A DNA stretch of 64,000 bases from Avena insularis (Eukaryota; Streptophyta; Magnoliopsida; Poales; Poaceae), in the NCBI GenBank assembly GCA_023614405.1, contig CM042684.1, positions 203,304,941 to 203,368,940 of the forward strand, in the 5' to 3' direction. Below the pieces are notes generated by a model, which had not been told where the DNA came from, searched no databases, and saw only the letters and a program-made list of their open reading frames with translations. A program made the position numbers and the translations under genes. This document shows, piece by piece, positions 22,301-33,485 of this stretch. How positions within the stretch are numbered: position 1 is the first letter of the stretch; each line of letters opens with the position of its first letter.

Positions 22301-23924
22301 ACGCAGAGACGGCGATCTAGGGTTTCATGGCCGGGCGCTGCTTGTTCTCGGTGCTCCTCCTCTCACAGCGACAGTGACGATGCAACGATGGGACCGTGAG
22401 CTTCCCGACACCAGGAGCGCCACGCCACCGGGCTGGTAGAGGGAGACTGGAGGTCAAGGTTGGCGGCGAGGTGTGGCATGTGGAGAGGAGAGAGGGGAGA
22501 GGGCAGGGCGCCTGGGTAGATCTGGGGGAGGCGAGAGAGGGGTGAATAAGGCAGAGGAAGCGAGGATGCCGTGGGAGGTGGTGACGATAAGGTGGCTCGA
22601 CCACCTTTGTCCTCCTCCTCACGTGCTCTGGGGGCAGGCCGGCAGGGGCAGGTAGGGGAGCTGCCAGGTGGGGTAGGGCAGGCTAGGGTCGGGGTGGTTC
22701 GGGCTGGGGCCCCTAGGGCAGAGAGAGCACGAGAGGGAGAGGTGAGGGTAGCCTCGGGTAGGGTAGATCTAGGCTCGGGTTTGAGCTAGGTGGGGAGCTA
22801 GGGTTGGGGTGGTTCGGGCTGGGTGAGGGACCAGGTGGGGCCTGCATGGCAGGTAGAAGGGAGGCCGAAAGAGAGGGGGAGATGGTAGCTTAGGGTTTAG
22901 GTCATGGTGGGGTTTAGGAGAGAGGGGGGTTATGGTGATGATGATGGAGTAGGTTAGATGACTAGGGTTAGGGTTTAGGGTTAGAGTTAGATGAGGGCAA
23001 GGTAGATTAGGGTTTACTATGGACAAGGTCAAGCCAAGAACAACTAAGATCAAACAAAAACAAAACAAGAAAAGAGGGGGAGGTGGTGTAAGCATGATCA
23101 AATAAGTTCAAGCTAAAAGAGAGAGATGAGAGGGTGAGAGGATTCCCAAAAACCAACTAAAATCCAAATGACAAGCTTAAAGGGTACTTGCATGGCCCAT
23201 GCAAAATATTTAATGCCATGAGGGTTCTTGTGAAAACAATATTATTACATGGCATTAATATTATGCATTCCCAAGATTGGAATAAAAGCCAAGCAAAAGA
23301 AATGAAAGGATGCCCCATGTGGAGTAGTTGGAGATGGCCATGTTGGATTATATTTGGGGCTTGCTAGTGTGTATATGCCACTAGGTATTTAATAAGCCCT
23401 CAAAAATACCCCAACATGATGATAACCCCAAAACCACACATATGGAAGCTAGGAAAGGTTCCACTCACAAGGCATGCAAAGGTGGCCATGTGGCTCTCAT
23501 GTTTCAATATTGTGAAAACAACATGATGCTAAGATGAGAGCATGTGGAATAGAATTGGATCCATCCCAACCCACATGAGCTAGAGGTAAACTCAATAAAT
23601 GCTAAGCTCATATTTAGTTGGATGGTGGAATTATAAGGTGGTGAAAGAAAAAGGTGGTGGAATTAATAAGAGATATGCCCCCAACTCAACTTGGTCATTA
23701 AGCAATATATCAAGAACCAAATACAATATCAAGAGGCAAATACAATTAATAATGCATATGAGATAAGAACCAAATGGAAAAGGGTTTGATATGATGCTCA
23801 AATGCAAGGAGGCATGATGACATGAGCATGATACAATGATGATGCAACAATTATATATAGGAAGGTAGCATCTATATAGACTAGGCTAGTAGCATTGTAA
23901 TTGATAGACAATTGGGATGCTACA
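19319..23924 (-). mobile_element. S1: solo LTR of about 4.6 kb
   Basis: The ends are inverted, TGTA at 19319 and TACA at 23924, and are flanked by CAGCC on both sides (19314-19318 and 23925-23929). On the minus strand the start TGTAGCATCCCAATT resembles the C-type LTR start, so I place the LTR on that strand. No primer site, polypurine tract, internal LTR copy or pol motif is seen. Contents: about 19.6-20.6 kb unique-looking, 20.6-21.7 kb AT-rich, 21.7-22.9 kb GC-rich with purine runs, 22.9-23.9 kb AT-rich. Short open frames in it have no recognisable product. Confidence 0.75.
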
Positions 23925-24574
23925 CAGCCGTTGGATCTCAGATGAATGGCCTAGATCGGCCGCTGACTGGCCCAGTGGACCGCTGACTGGTCAAGCCTTG
24001 GTCACATACATCACTTTGACCGCAGTCGGCCAGGAATATTCCTCACGATTTTCAGTTTATTTAAATTCCAGAAAATATGTCTAACTTCAAAAATTCGTAT
24101 AAAAAGATCTACTGGGCCAAAAATTACAAATAATATACCATTGAACTCCCAAAAATGCATAGAATTTTATTCTGTAATAAAATTGCAAGTATACTGTACG
24201 AATATACTTGAAGTTAATTAAAGGCATATTGCACTATATAAATTGCAGAAAAAGATCTGTAACACCTTTTTGCGTGATTCCAATTGCCCCTGGCTTTATT
24301 TTCGATTGTCCACACAGTAGTATTTTTTCCCAGGTTTAACAATGCTGTTTACTATAGAGGCTTAGTGTTTTTCCTAAAGGCCTATTAATTGGGATAACAA
24401 ATTGCATTGTTTTTGTTTTCATCGCATTAAAGGTTTTTCCATGCATCATACAACAGTAATAAACATCAGAGAACATCGAGATGTTACTGAAACCTTTATT
24501 AAGCTATCATGCATGCATTTGTGCACTTGTCTATGATTGTGTATGTTTGTTTATGTGTTGATTTGTATCGTGTA
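23925..24574 (+). repeat. 3' LTR of C, block 2
   Basis: It starts with the second CAGCC and continues GTTGGATCTCAGATG, which joins smoothly to block 1. The sequence is AT-rich and non-coding, and ends with GTGTA (24570-24574), the left TSD of A1. Confidence 0.72.
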
Positions 24575-25118
24575 TGATGAGGGCATCCCTACAATGATAC
24601 CTACCCTAATTGCTAATGATGATGTTCCAATTGCAAAGAAAGATCAATCTAATGAGATAAGGATTGGATCAATCCCAAGAGCTCGTGCTAAGCTACTAGA
24701 ACAACAGGTGAACTTGTTTCTTAATGAACCTGGTGTTTTAATCAATGAGAATTTTATATTACCTAAGTCTTTGAATTATTGCATGATCAGGTACTTAGAA
24801 GAAGAATGCATAGCAAGGAGCGAGGAGCTAATGGAACAAGGCGTGTTGATCAATGAAGAATGCGCGACGGAGGAGAGAGAGGAAGCGCAAGGAGCACACA
24901 AGATTGAAAATCAACACTTGGTGGACAATCTCTACGCGCGGAAGAACGCCACTTTTCGCCACGCTTACGACTGCCCACGGCACAAAAACAGAGTCCTTTT
25001 ACGCCCGGTAGGCGCATGGCAGAAAGCGGGCAATTCTGCCAGACGAAACCTGAACCGAACCAACTTTAGGTCGGTTTGTACCCTTAGTTGGGTGGGACCA
25101 ACTCGGATCCACCCTTAG
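24575..25118 (+). pseudogene. LTR-encoded Pol tail in the A1 5' LTR
   Basis: One frame stays open through the first 540 bp of the LTR. It encodes IANDDVPIAKKDQSNEIRIG, ARAKLLEQQVNLFLNEPG, NFILPKSLNYCMIRYLEEE and EEREEAQGAH, and ends at 25118. In the 5' LTR it has no gene upstream; the functional copy would be the one in the 3' LTR joined to integrase. In the 3' LTR copy (33486-34032) a Gln codon after ARAKLLEQ-type sequence is TAG. Confidence 0.55.
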
Positions 25119-25477
25119 GCCGCCGCCCCCAGACTCATAAATAGATGGGGCACACTTCTATCTAGGGCTAGACCACGTTAAAATATTTTGGAGATGTTTC
25201 TTTCATAGAACCTCTGGAATTATCCCTTGTTCGAATTCTATAACTATAATTGAGTGTGATCTGTTGTTCCATTGGGAATTAGTAGATTGCATACTACCGT
25301 TCGTGGTCACGGCTGCGTGCGCAAGAGCGTGGTGTTGTAAATATCCTACAAGGTTCAAGAGCTATTTCATTGGCATCAGGGATCAAGCGGGAGAGTTTAT
25401 AGCTACATTCTAGTTATCTTTCATCCACCATCACCATCGACAAGTGCTTGCTGAGAAGATCGGGCCATCCTATATCA
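24575..25477 (+). repeat. 5' LTR of A1
   Basis: It reads TGATGAGGGCATCCC ... CCATCCTATATCA. Within it are the LTR Pol-tail frame, a degraded palindrome region (about 24940-25045), CATAAATAG near 25136 and the conserved AAGATCGGGCCA motif near 25457. Confidence 0.95.
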
Positions 25478-25480
25478 TCT

Positions 25481-25490
25481 TGGTATCAGA
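25481..25490 (+). promoter_or_regulatory. Primer binding site of A1
   Basis: TGGTATCAGA starts 3 bases after the LTR and matches the first ten bases of the initiator-Met tRNA primer site. The next bases (TTTCCTC) have diverged. Confidence 0.85.
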
Positions 25491-26599
25491 TTTCCTCGTT
25501 GCCTCGGTAAGCAATCCACAATCCATCCATAGATTAGAGAGTGTTTTTAGTCCTATACAAAAAAAGTCCCACAAAAAGAGTTGCCATAGCCTAGATTGCA
25601 TCATAGACGAGTAATAGTTGCTGGTCGTGTTCATCCGTTAGTTTAGATCTAGATTTATTCTTCGTAGATCTGTTTTTCTAGTCGTTTTCTAGTCAATTTC
25701 CTCCATTGTTTCAGCCACGACAAGGTCAGATCCGATCTAATCTGAGAGTCCTAGTCTATTACTCTTGGCCGAGTCAGAACTAAAAAAAACAATTCCTACC
25801 GACTCTGCCGCGGCACGGAAACAACCTATTTTCCTGCCGCGGAGTCCCGCTGTGCCACGACTCGGATTCGCTGCCGTGACACGTTTTTGACGTGTTTTCT
25901 GCCACGGCAGGATTTCTGCCACGACACGATTTTTCCCTGTTTTTCTGCCACGACAAGAAATTTTACAAAGTGTGAATTTGCACTTTTCCTTCAACCTTAG
26001 CCACAATCATTCTATTACATAGGTGTAGGAACTTGCCCATTGGGACTAGTTTCCGCTCCTACAGGCTGCTCATAGGATTTTGGTGCTGTACTTTGTAATT
26101 GGCCGTGTGTGATATATCAAATCAAAAAGAAGAAGAGAAAAAGCAATATAGCAACAGGAAAAAAGGGCTATACAAAAGAAAAAGAAAAATTATGGAAAAA
26201 GAAAATTTGAGCAAGAGGCCTAGTGATATCTTTGTGCACCGGTAGATTGAGCAATCTTGTGCCTGGTTACTTTGAGCTTTGCTAGTGTCTCTCGAGCGTA
26301 GTGCAACACCCTTCATAGTTGCATTGCCACATTGTTCTCCACGTGTGTGTTTCTTGGGTATTTGTACGATCAACACTAGGACTTGTTTGTGGTGTAGATA
26401 GGGTAACCTATGTGCCCTGCGATTGTTCTCTATACCTTTGATATTCACTTCATCACATCAAGTGCATCAGTCTTTGATTTCGTTTGGTAGAGCATCTCTA
26501 TTCACTTTGGAACGGTAAGATCTCCTTTCTTATTAGTTGTGAGTGAGCTATGAGAGTTTCCACCATACAGATTTTGATTTTTGCACTAACCTACCAATC
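25491..26599 (+). other. Untranslated leader of A1
   Basis: A long leader without supported coding content. It contains the palindrome array (25800-25955). The part around 26020-26460 is also readable on the minus strand in A3 (about 41850-42300), which shows the shared origin of the two elements. Confidence 0.8.
25800..25955 (+). repeat. Palindrome array in the A1 leader
   Basis: About eight degenerate units of CTGCC[A/G][C/T]GGCAG type are visible, such as CTGCCGCGGCACGG near 25805, CTGCCGCGGAG near 25833 and TTCTGCCACGGCAG near 25898, and two diverged CTGCCACGACA units follow. The spacing is irregular. The units match those in the A0 LTR. Confidence 0.8.
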
Positions 26600-27847
26600 A
26601 TGTCTTCTAGTGATGAAGATGTTGTGTTGCAGAAAAAGAAGGATGAGGAGCTTGTTAATTGGCGTGAATATGAGGCTTTGAAGTCCCACTTGATACGTGT
26701 GTTTACTAACACGACAGATGCCATTGACAAGAATCTCCAGGATATGAATATGAGATTGGATCAGCATGTTGGAACGGTTGATACTATTCAAACACAAGTG
26801 TCTACGCTCAATGTCAATGTCACCACATTGCAGCATTCCATTGAGGGTTTGACAGCCGCCTTACATAGAAGGGAAGATCCTCAACATGATGATGCCTTTG
26901 ATGATTTCGATGAGGGTAGCACCGTGGATGCTGCTCCACATGTTGGCAGGGGACGTGTTATTCCTCCTGCCCATGCACCTGCTCATGGCCGTGGGCTTGC
27001 CCCTCTTGGGCGTGCTCAACGTGTTCCCAACCAAGCTGCTAATGAAGGTTTGGGCAAGCCAAAATTCTCAATTCCCAAGTTTGATGGTTCCATTGATCCT
27101 GAAGACTACCTCACATGGGAGTTGAAGATTGAGAAACTCTGGCGCTTATTTGACTATCTAGAAGATAAGAAGGTCAAGCTTGCAACATCTGAATTTGATG
27201 GTTATGCTTTGCGTTGGTGGGATGCTCTCGTGCAACATAGGAGGGAGGACAATGAACTTCCTATGATGGATTGGCGCGAGATGAAGCAAATCACGAAGGC
27301 TCGTTTCGTACCAACCAACTACTTGCGATCAGTTTTTGATAAATTGACGCAATTGAAGCAAGGCACAATGATAGTTGATGAGTACTACATGGAGATGGAG
27401 CTGCTTATGCAGCGTGCTAGAATTTGTGAGTCTATTGAGATGACCATGCATCGATTCCTAAACAATCTGAAGTTGCCAATCAAGAGCATAGTTCGTCATC
27501 ACAAGTATGAGACCATGAATGAGCTATTGCACTATGCTAGAGAGGCCGAATCCCAGTTGGTAGAAGAGGCGAAGTCACGTGCTCGTTTTCCATTCTCCAG
27601 CAGATTTTCGGCCAGATCTACTCCTAATACAGCTGCGCCACCAGCTGCTGCTCCGTTTACACCATCGGCCAAACCAACAAGTACACCTTCATTTGGTTCT
27701 AATGCTCGGAAACCCGCTGCTCCTGCTGCTAGTTCGGGTTCCAACAAGTCTACGACACGTACTCGTGATGTGGTGTGCCATACTTGTGGAGGTAGAGGGC
27801 ACTACAAGAAAGATTGTCCAAACAACAAGGTTATGTTTGATAATTAA
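26600..27847 (+). pseudogene. Gag of A1
   Basis: The start chosen is ATG 26600 (MSSSDEDVV), because A3 conserves AATCATGTCTTCTAGT around its own start. Domains: an N-terminal helix, a Gly/Arg/Pro-rich region, the gag domain (PKFDGSIDPEDYLTWELKIE, FDGYALRWWDALVQHRRED, KARFVPTNYLRSVFDKL, GTMIVDEYYMEMELLMQRAR), a Ser/Pro/Ala-rich stretch and the zinc knuckle CHTCGGRGHYKKDC (about 27778-27819). TAA at 27845 separates it from protease in the same frame; related B elements have no stop here. About 415 residues. Confidence 0.92.
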
Positions 27848-28363
27848 CAAGGTGAAGTAGAAAGTGGAGGTGAAGCTTCTGACACTGATCTTGATGACAA
27901 CGAGGATGATGTTGATGCATATTCTGAGCATGCACCAACTATTGTCGTATCTTCACATGTACTTAGTGTGCAGCCGGTTGAGGAATCCCAGTGTTGCAAC
28001 TTGTTCCAAACAAAAGCTCTAGTTGGACCTAACAAAGCTTGCAAGGTAATTATTGATGGAGGTAGCTGCAGAAATCTTGCAAGTAAGGAACTATGTTCCA
28101 AACTGAATTTGACATACTTACCTCATCCCAAGCCATACTACATACAATGGTTGATAAACAATGGTGAGATGAAGGTAAATCATATGGTACGTGTGAATTT
28201 TCAAATAGGGCCATACAAAGATTCTATTGATTTTGATGTGGTTCCTATAACTGTTTGTCACCTACTATTGGGTCGGCCTTGGCTCTATGATCGCCATGTG
28301 CAACACAATGGCCGAGCCAATACATATCACTTGGAATTCAAAGGGAAGAAGATTATTATGTAG
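27848..28363 (+). pseudogene. Aspartic protease of A1
   Basis: The frame continues from gag past TAA 27845. An acidic linker is followed by NLFQTKALVG, the active-site block VIIDGGSCRNLASKELC (DGGS form, about 28050) and FDVVPITVCHLLLGRPWLYD. It ends at TAG 28361, where CAG would read into MTPQEIV. The enzyme would cut the Gag-Pol polyprotein. Confidence 0.9.
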
Positions 28364-28380
28364 CCAATGACACCACAAGA

Positions 28381-29340
28381 GATTGTGAATGACTCTCGCC
28401 AGAAGATAGAGGTAAACTTGAAGGAAGATACTACCACTCGGTGAGACTGTGTGACAGCTGTTCCTGATGTAATTGAGCCTACATTGAGTGATATAACAAA
28501 AAGTGAGAAGTGCCTGGGTTATTGATACTAGCCACCAAGGAGGATATGAGAGAGTTTCGTGAGGATCCTACAACCATGCCACTTGTGCTCATGTATAAGG
28601 GCGAGGTATTGGTTTCTAACGACATGACCCCTATTTCTCTTGGTGTCTCTTCTGTTTTGCATGACTTTGGGGATGTTTTTCCAGAAGATGTACCCGCAGG
28701 TTTACCTCCATTGCGTGGTATAGAACATCAAGTGGACCTGATTCTTGGCGCCACACTTCCCAACCATGCACCTGACAGGACTAATCCCGAAGAAACTAAG
28801 GAAATTCAGAAGCAAGTACAAGCGTTGCTAGATAAAGGGTACATTCGTGTCTCTCTTAGCCCTTGTGTTGTTCCTGTTATTTTAGTTCCTAAGAAAGATG
28901 GTACTTGGTGCATGTGTGTAGATTATAGAGCGATTAATAACATCACTATTCGATATCGTCATCCTATTCCACGCTTAGAGGATATGCTAGATGAATTGAG
29001 TGGTGCTGTTGTTTTCTCTAAGATAGACTTGCGTAGTGGTTATCATCAAATTAGAATGAAAGAAGGGGATGAATGGAAAACTGCTTTCAAAACTAAATTC
29101 GGCTTGTATGAGTGGTTAGTCATGCCGTTTGGTCTTACTAATGCACCTAGTACTTTCATGCGTTTGATGAATCATGTTTGGGAGAGTTTATTGGTCATTT
29201 TGTGGTTGTTTACTGTGATGATATACTCATATACAGCCACACCCAATCTGAACATTGCACTCATATTAGACAAGTTTTGCAAGTGTTACGTGATAATAAA
29301 CTGTATGCTAATCTTGAGAAGTGTACATTTGCAACAGATA
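28381..29340 (+). pseudogene. Linker and RT of A1, copy 1
   Basis: It carries TGA at 28442 (CGA to TGA against A0 and copy 2) and a 2-bp loss near 28507 (gtgagaag against gtgagagag). A 1-bp loss near 29178 splits RT between frames 28510-29177 and 29178 onward. Motifs: [29 protein letters not shown] and [14 protein letters not shown]. The catalytic box is YCDD where A0 and copy 2 have YFDD. Confidence 0.9.
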
Positions 29341-30583
29341 AGGTCATATTCCTAGGATTTGTTGTATCTAAGCATGGCGTAGAGGTAGATCAATCTAAAA
29401 TTGAATCAATTCAGAACTGGCCTACTCCAATGAATGTAAGTCAAGTGCGTAGTTTCCACGGTCTCGCTGGTTTCTATAGACGCTTTCTGAAAGATTTTAG
29501 CACCATTGCTGCACCTTTGAATGATTTGACAAAGAAAGGTTTTCCTTTTGTACGGGGCGCGGCCCAAGACATTGCATTTGATACATTGAAACGTTTGCTT
29601 ACTTCTGCACCATTACTTGCATTACCTGATTTTTCAAAGCAATTTGAAGTTGAATGTGATGCTAGTGGTATGGGCATAGGTGGCGTTTTGATGCAAGAGG
29701 GTCGGCCTATAGCTTATTTTTCTGAGAAATTGACTGGTGCTCACTTGAATTATTCAATTTATGATAAAGAATTGTATGCACTTGTTAGAGTACTTGAGGT
29801 TTGGCAACATTATTTGTGGCCAAAGGAATTCATCATACATTCTGAGCATGAAGCATTGAAATACTTGAAAGCTCAATCAAACTTGCGTAGAAGATTAGCT
29901 AAATGAGTTGAGTTCATTGAGTCTTTTCCTTACATCATTAATTATAAGAAGGGAAAATAGAATGTTGTTGCTGATGCTCTATCTAGGAAGAATATGCTAT
30001 TAACAAATCTTGATGTTAAAATTCCTGGATTAGAAGCTATTTGTGCACTTTATGCAACTGACCATGATTTTGCTGAACCATATCGTTTGTGTGCTCTTAG
30101 AAATGCATGGGATAAGTATCACATACATGATGGCTATTTGTTTCGAGCTAACAAACTATGTATGCCAGAATCGTCGTTGCGTTTGTTCTTAGTGCAGGAA
30201 TCACATGCTGGTGGTCTGATGGGTCACTTTGGGCGTGAGAAGAAATTTCTCATGCTCGCTGATCACTTCTATTGGCCCAAGATGAGGCGTGATGTGTACA
30301 GATTTGTGAGCCGATGCATTACTTGCCACAAGTCGAAATCCAAGCTAAAGCCTCACAGTTTTTAGACACCTCTCTCTGCACCTACTACTCCATGGGAAGA
30401 CATTAGTATGGATTTTGTGCTAGGTCTACCTAAGACGTAGAGAGGTCATGATTCTATATTTGTGGTAGTGGATAGGTTCTCTAAGATGGCTCATTTTATT
30501 GCCTGCCACAAAAGCGACAATGCGTCGCATGTTGCTAACCTGTTTTTCAGAGACATCGTGAGATTACATGGAGTACCAAAGAC
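29341..30583 (+). pseudogene. RNase H and partial integrase of A1, copy 1
   Basis: RNase H has [15 protein letters not shown] and [11 protein letters not shown], where the usual DHEALKY Asp is Glu. Stops: TGA 29904 (TGG), TAG 29958, TAG near 30363 and TAG near 30438 (CAG). The integrase zinc region ([25 protein letters not shown]) and the first catalytic Asp ([10 protein letters not shown]) are present. The copy ends after LHGVPKTIV, before the second catalytic Asp. Confidence 0.9.
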
Positions 30584-31322
30584 GATTGTGAATGATTCTC
30601 GCAAGAAGATAGAGGTAAACTTGAAGGAAGATACTACCACTCGGCGAGACTGTGTGACAGCTGTTCCTGATGTAATTGAGCCTAAATTGAGTGATATAAC
30701 GAAAAGTGAGAGAGTGCCTGGGTTATTGATACTATCCACCAAGGAGGATATGAGAGAGTTTCGTGAGGATCCTACAGCCATGCCACTTGTGCTCATGTAT
30801 AAGGGCGATGTATTGGTTTCTAACGACATGACCCCTATTTCTCTTGGTGTCTCTTCTGTTTTGCAGGACTTTGGGGATGTGTTTCCAGAAGATGTACCGA
30901 CAGGTTTACCTCCATTGCATGGTATAGAACATCAAGTGGACCTGATTCCTAGCGCCACACTTCCCAACCGTGCACCTTACAGGACTAATCCCGAAGAAAC
31001 TAAGGAAATTCAGAAGCAAGTACAAGTGTTGCTGGATAAAGGGTACATTCGTGTCTCTCTTAGCTCTTGTGCTGTTCCTGTTATTTTAGTTCCTAAGAAA
31101 GATGGTACTTGGCGCATGTGTGTAGATTGTAGAGCGATTAATAACATCACTATTCGATATCGTCATCCTATTCCACGCTTAGAGGATATGCTAGATGAAT
31201 TGAGTGGTGCTGCTGTTTTCTCTAAGATAGACTTGCATAGTGGTTATCATCAAATTAGAATGAAAGAAGGGGATGAATGGAAAACTACTTTCAAAATTAA
31301 TTCGTCTTGTATGAGTGGTTAG
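30462..31322 (+). pseudogene. In-frame integrase-to-RT fusion frame at the duplication joint
   Basis: A 286-codon open frame starts in the integrase core ([31 protein letters not shown]). At 30584 it passes without a frame change into the protease-RT linker (NDSRKKIEV) and on through RT ([29 protein letters not shown]), ending at a frameshift near 31300. It is a by-product of the tandem duplication, not a known protein architecture. No evidence of expression. Confidence 0.85.
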
Positions 31323-32402
31323 TCATGCCGTTTGGTCTTACTAATGCACCTAGTACTTTCATGCGTTTGATGAATCATGTTTTGGGAGAGTTTATTGGTC
31401 GTTTTGTGGTTGTTTACTTTGATGATGTACTCATATACAACCACACCGAATCTGAACATGGCACTCATATTAGACAAGTTTTGCAAGTGTTACGTGATAA
31501 TAAACTGTATGCTAATCTTGAGAAGTGTACATTTGCAAAAGATAAGGTCATATTCCTAGGATTTGTTGTATCTAAGCATGGCGTAGAGGTAGATCAATCT
31601 AAAATTGAATCAATTCAGAATTGGCCTACTCCAATGAATGTAAGTCAAGTGCGTAGTTTCCATGGTCTCGCTGGTTTCTATAGGCGCTTTCTGAAAGATT
31701 TTAGCACCATTGCTGCACCTTTGAATGATTTGACAAAGAAAGGTGTTCCTTTTGTATGGGGCACGGCCCAAGACATTGCATTTGATACATTGAAATGTTT
31801 GCTTACTTCTGCACCATTACTTGCATTACCTGATTTTTCGAAGCAATTTGAAGTTGAATGTGATGCTAGTGGTATAGGCATAGGTGGCGTTTTGATGCAA
31901 GAGGGTCGGCCTATAGCTTATTTTTTCTGAGAAATTGACTAGGGCTCGTTTGAATTATTCAATTTATGATAAAGAATTGTATGCACTTGTTAGAGTACTT
32001 GAGGTTTGGCAACATTATTTGTGGCCAAAGGAATTCATCATAAATTCTGATCATGAAGCATTGAAATACTTGAAAGCTCAATCAAACTTGCATAGAAGAT
32101 TAGCTAAATGGGTTGAGTTCATTGAGTCTTTTCCTTACATCATTAACTATAAGAAGGGAAAAGAGAATGTTGTTGCTGATGCTCTATCTAGGAAGAATAT
32201 GCTATTAACCAATCTTGATGTTAAAATTCCTGGATTAGAAGCTATTTGTGCACTTTATGCAACTGACCATGATTTTGCTGAACCATATCGTTTGTGTGCT
32301 CTTAGAAACGCATGGGATAAGTATCACATACATGATGGCTATTTGTTTCGAGCTAACAAACTATGTATTCCAGAATCGTCGTTGCATTTGTTCTTAGTGT
32401 AG
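31307..32402 (+). pseudogene. RT end, RNase H and integrase start of A1, copy 2
   Basis: From 31307 it reads [22 protein letters not shown], the RNase H block [17 protein letters not shown], then a frameshift near 31925 (extra T). From 31935 it continues with [27 protein letters not shown] and [12 protein letters not shown], and ends at TAG 32400, where copy 1 has CAG. Confidence 0.9.
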
Positions 32403-33485
32403 GAATCACATGCTGGTGGTTTGATGGGTCACTTTGGGCGTGAGAAGACGTTGCTCATGCTCGCTGATCACTTCTATTGGCCCAAGATGAGGCATGATGT
32501 GTATAGATTTGTGAGCCGATGCATTACTTGCCACAAGTCGAAATCCAAGCTGAAGCCTCACGGTTTGTATACACCTCTCTCTGCACCTACTACATGGGAA
32601 GACATTAGTATGGATTTTGTGCTAGGTCTACCTAAAACTCAGAGAGGTCATGATTCTATATTTGTGGTAGTGGATAGGTTCTCTAAGATGGCTCATTTTA
32701 TTGCCTGCCACAAAAGTGACGATGTGTCGCATGTTGCTAACCTGTTTTCAGGGACATCGTGAGATTACATGGAGTACCAAAGACGATTGTTTTTGACCGA
32801 GATGTGAAGTTCATGAGCTATTTTTGGAAGACCATATGGGGGAAGCTAGGCACGAAGCTGCTGTTCAGTACTACATGTCATCCCCAAATAGATGGTCAAA
32901 CGGAGGTGGTGAATAGAACATTGTCATAGCTGCTAAGGACCATGATTAAAAAGAATCTGCGGGAGTGGGAAGAGTGTTTGCCACATGTTGAGTTTTCTTA
33001 CAACAAGGCTGTGCATTCAACTACTCAGCTTTGTCCTTTTGAGGTGGTGTATGGTTTCAAGTCATTGACGCCACTTGATATGATGCCTCTGCCATTACAT
33101 GAGAGAGTTGATATGGAGGCATCAAAACGTGCTAATTACGTGAAGAAGATACATGAGAAGACTAGAGAGGCAATTGAGAAGAAGGGCAAGAACATTGCTG
33201 CTGCAAGGAATCAAGCAAGGAAAGAAGTGTTGTTCGAGCCTGGAGATATGGTTTGGGTACATCTACGCAAAGATAGATTTCCACTACTTCGCAAGTCCAA
33301 GTTGAAGCCACGTGGTGCTGGTCCTTACAAAGTGCTAGCCAAAAGTAATGATAATGCCTACTCAGTTGATATACCTATTGAGGAGTTTGGTGGTGCTAGC
33401 AACAACTTCAACGTTGCTGATTTGTCACCAAATGCTGGAGAAGACCTTGGAGCGTCGAGGTCGACGCCTTTTGACAGGGGGGGGA
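32403..33485 (+). pseudogene. Integrase of A1 (complete downstream part)
   Basis: It includes [39 protein letters not shown], then a lost T near 32748 that shifts frame. The core continues with [11 protein letters not shown] and [11 protein letters not shown]; the Ser of SDRD is Phe, and a TAG (CAG) stands at 32926. The last 188 codons (32942-33508) are open: EWEECLPHVEFSYN, FEPGDMVWVHLRKDRF and the GPY/F-like PRGAGPYKVL. They run into the polypurine tract. Confidence 0.92.
33473..33485 (+). promoter_or_regulatory. Polypurine tract of A1
   Basis: GACAGGGGGGGGA precedes the LTR start TGATAAGGACATCC. The G-run length decides whether the integrase frame joins the LTR frame; here it is off by -1, as in A0. 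Confidence 0.85.

Larger units (their letters stand above)
28381..30583 (+). repeat. Tandem duplication in A1 pol, copy 1
   Basis: A 2203-bp unit runs from GATTGTG in the protease-RT linker to mid-integrase. It repeats at 30584-32784 (2201 bp). At the joint, the integrase context ccaaagacGATTGT is fused to the linker context GATTGTGaatga; GATTGT is common to both parents, so the breakpoint has 6 bp of microhomology. Confidence 0.95.

Noticed and set aside
22955..23015. Telomere-like ggttagggtttagggttag on the edge of S1
   Set aside because: Only a few degenerate units of the plant telomere motif lie within a bounded solo LTR; not a telomere or an interstitial array of note.
22254..23101. GC-rich and Pro-rich open frames in S1
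   Set aside because: They arise from purine-rich low-complexity sequence; there is no domain, no splice structure and both strands are open.
25481..25490. tRNA-like matches at primer sites
   Set aside because: They are 10-13 bp complementary to a tRNA 3' end; no tRNA gene is present.
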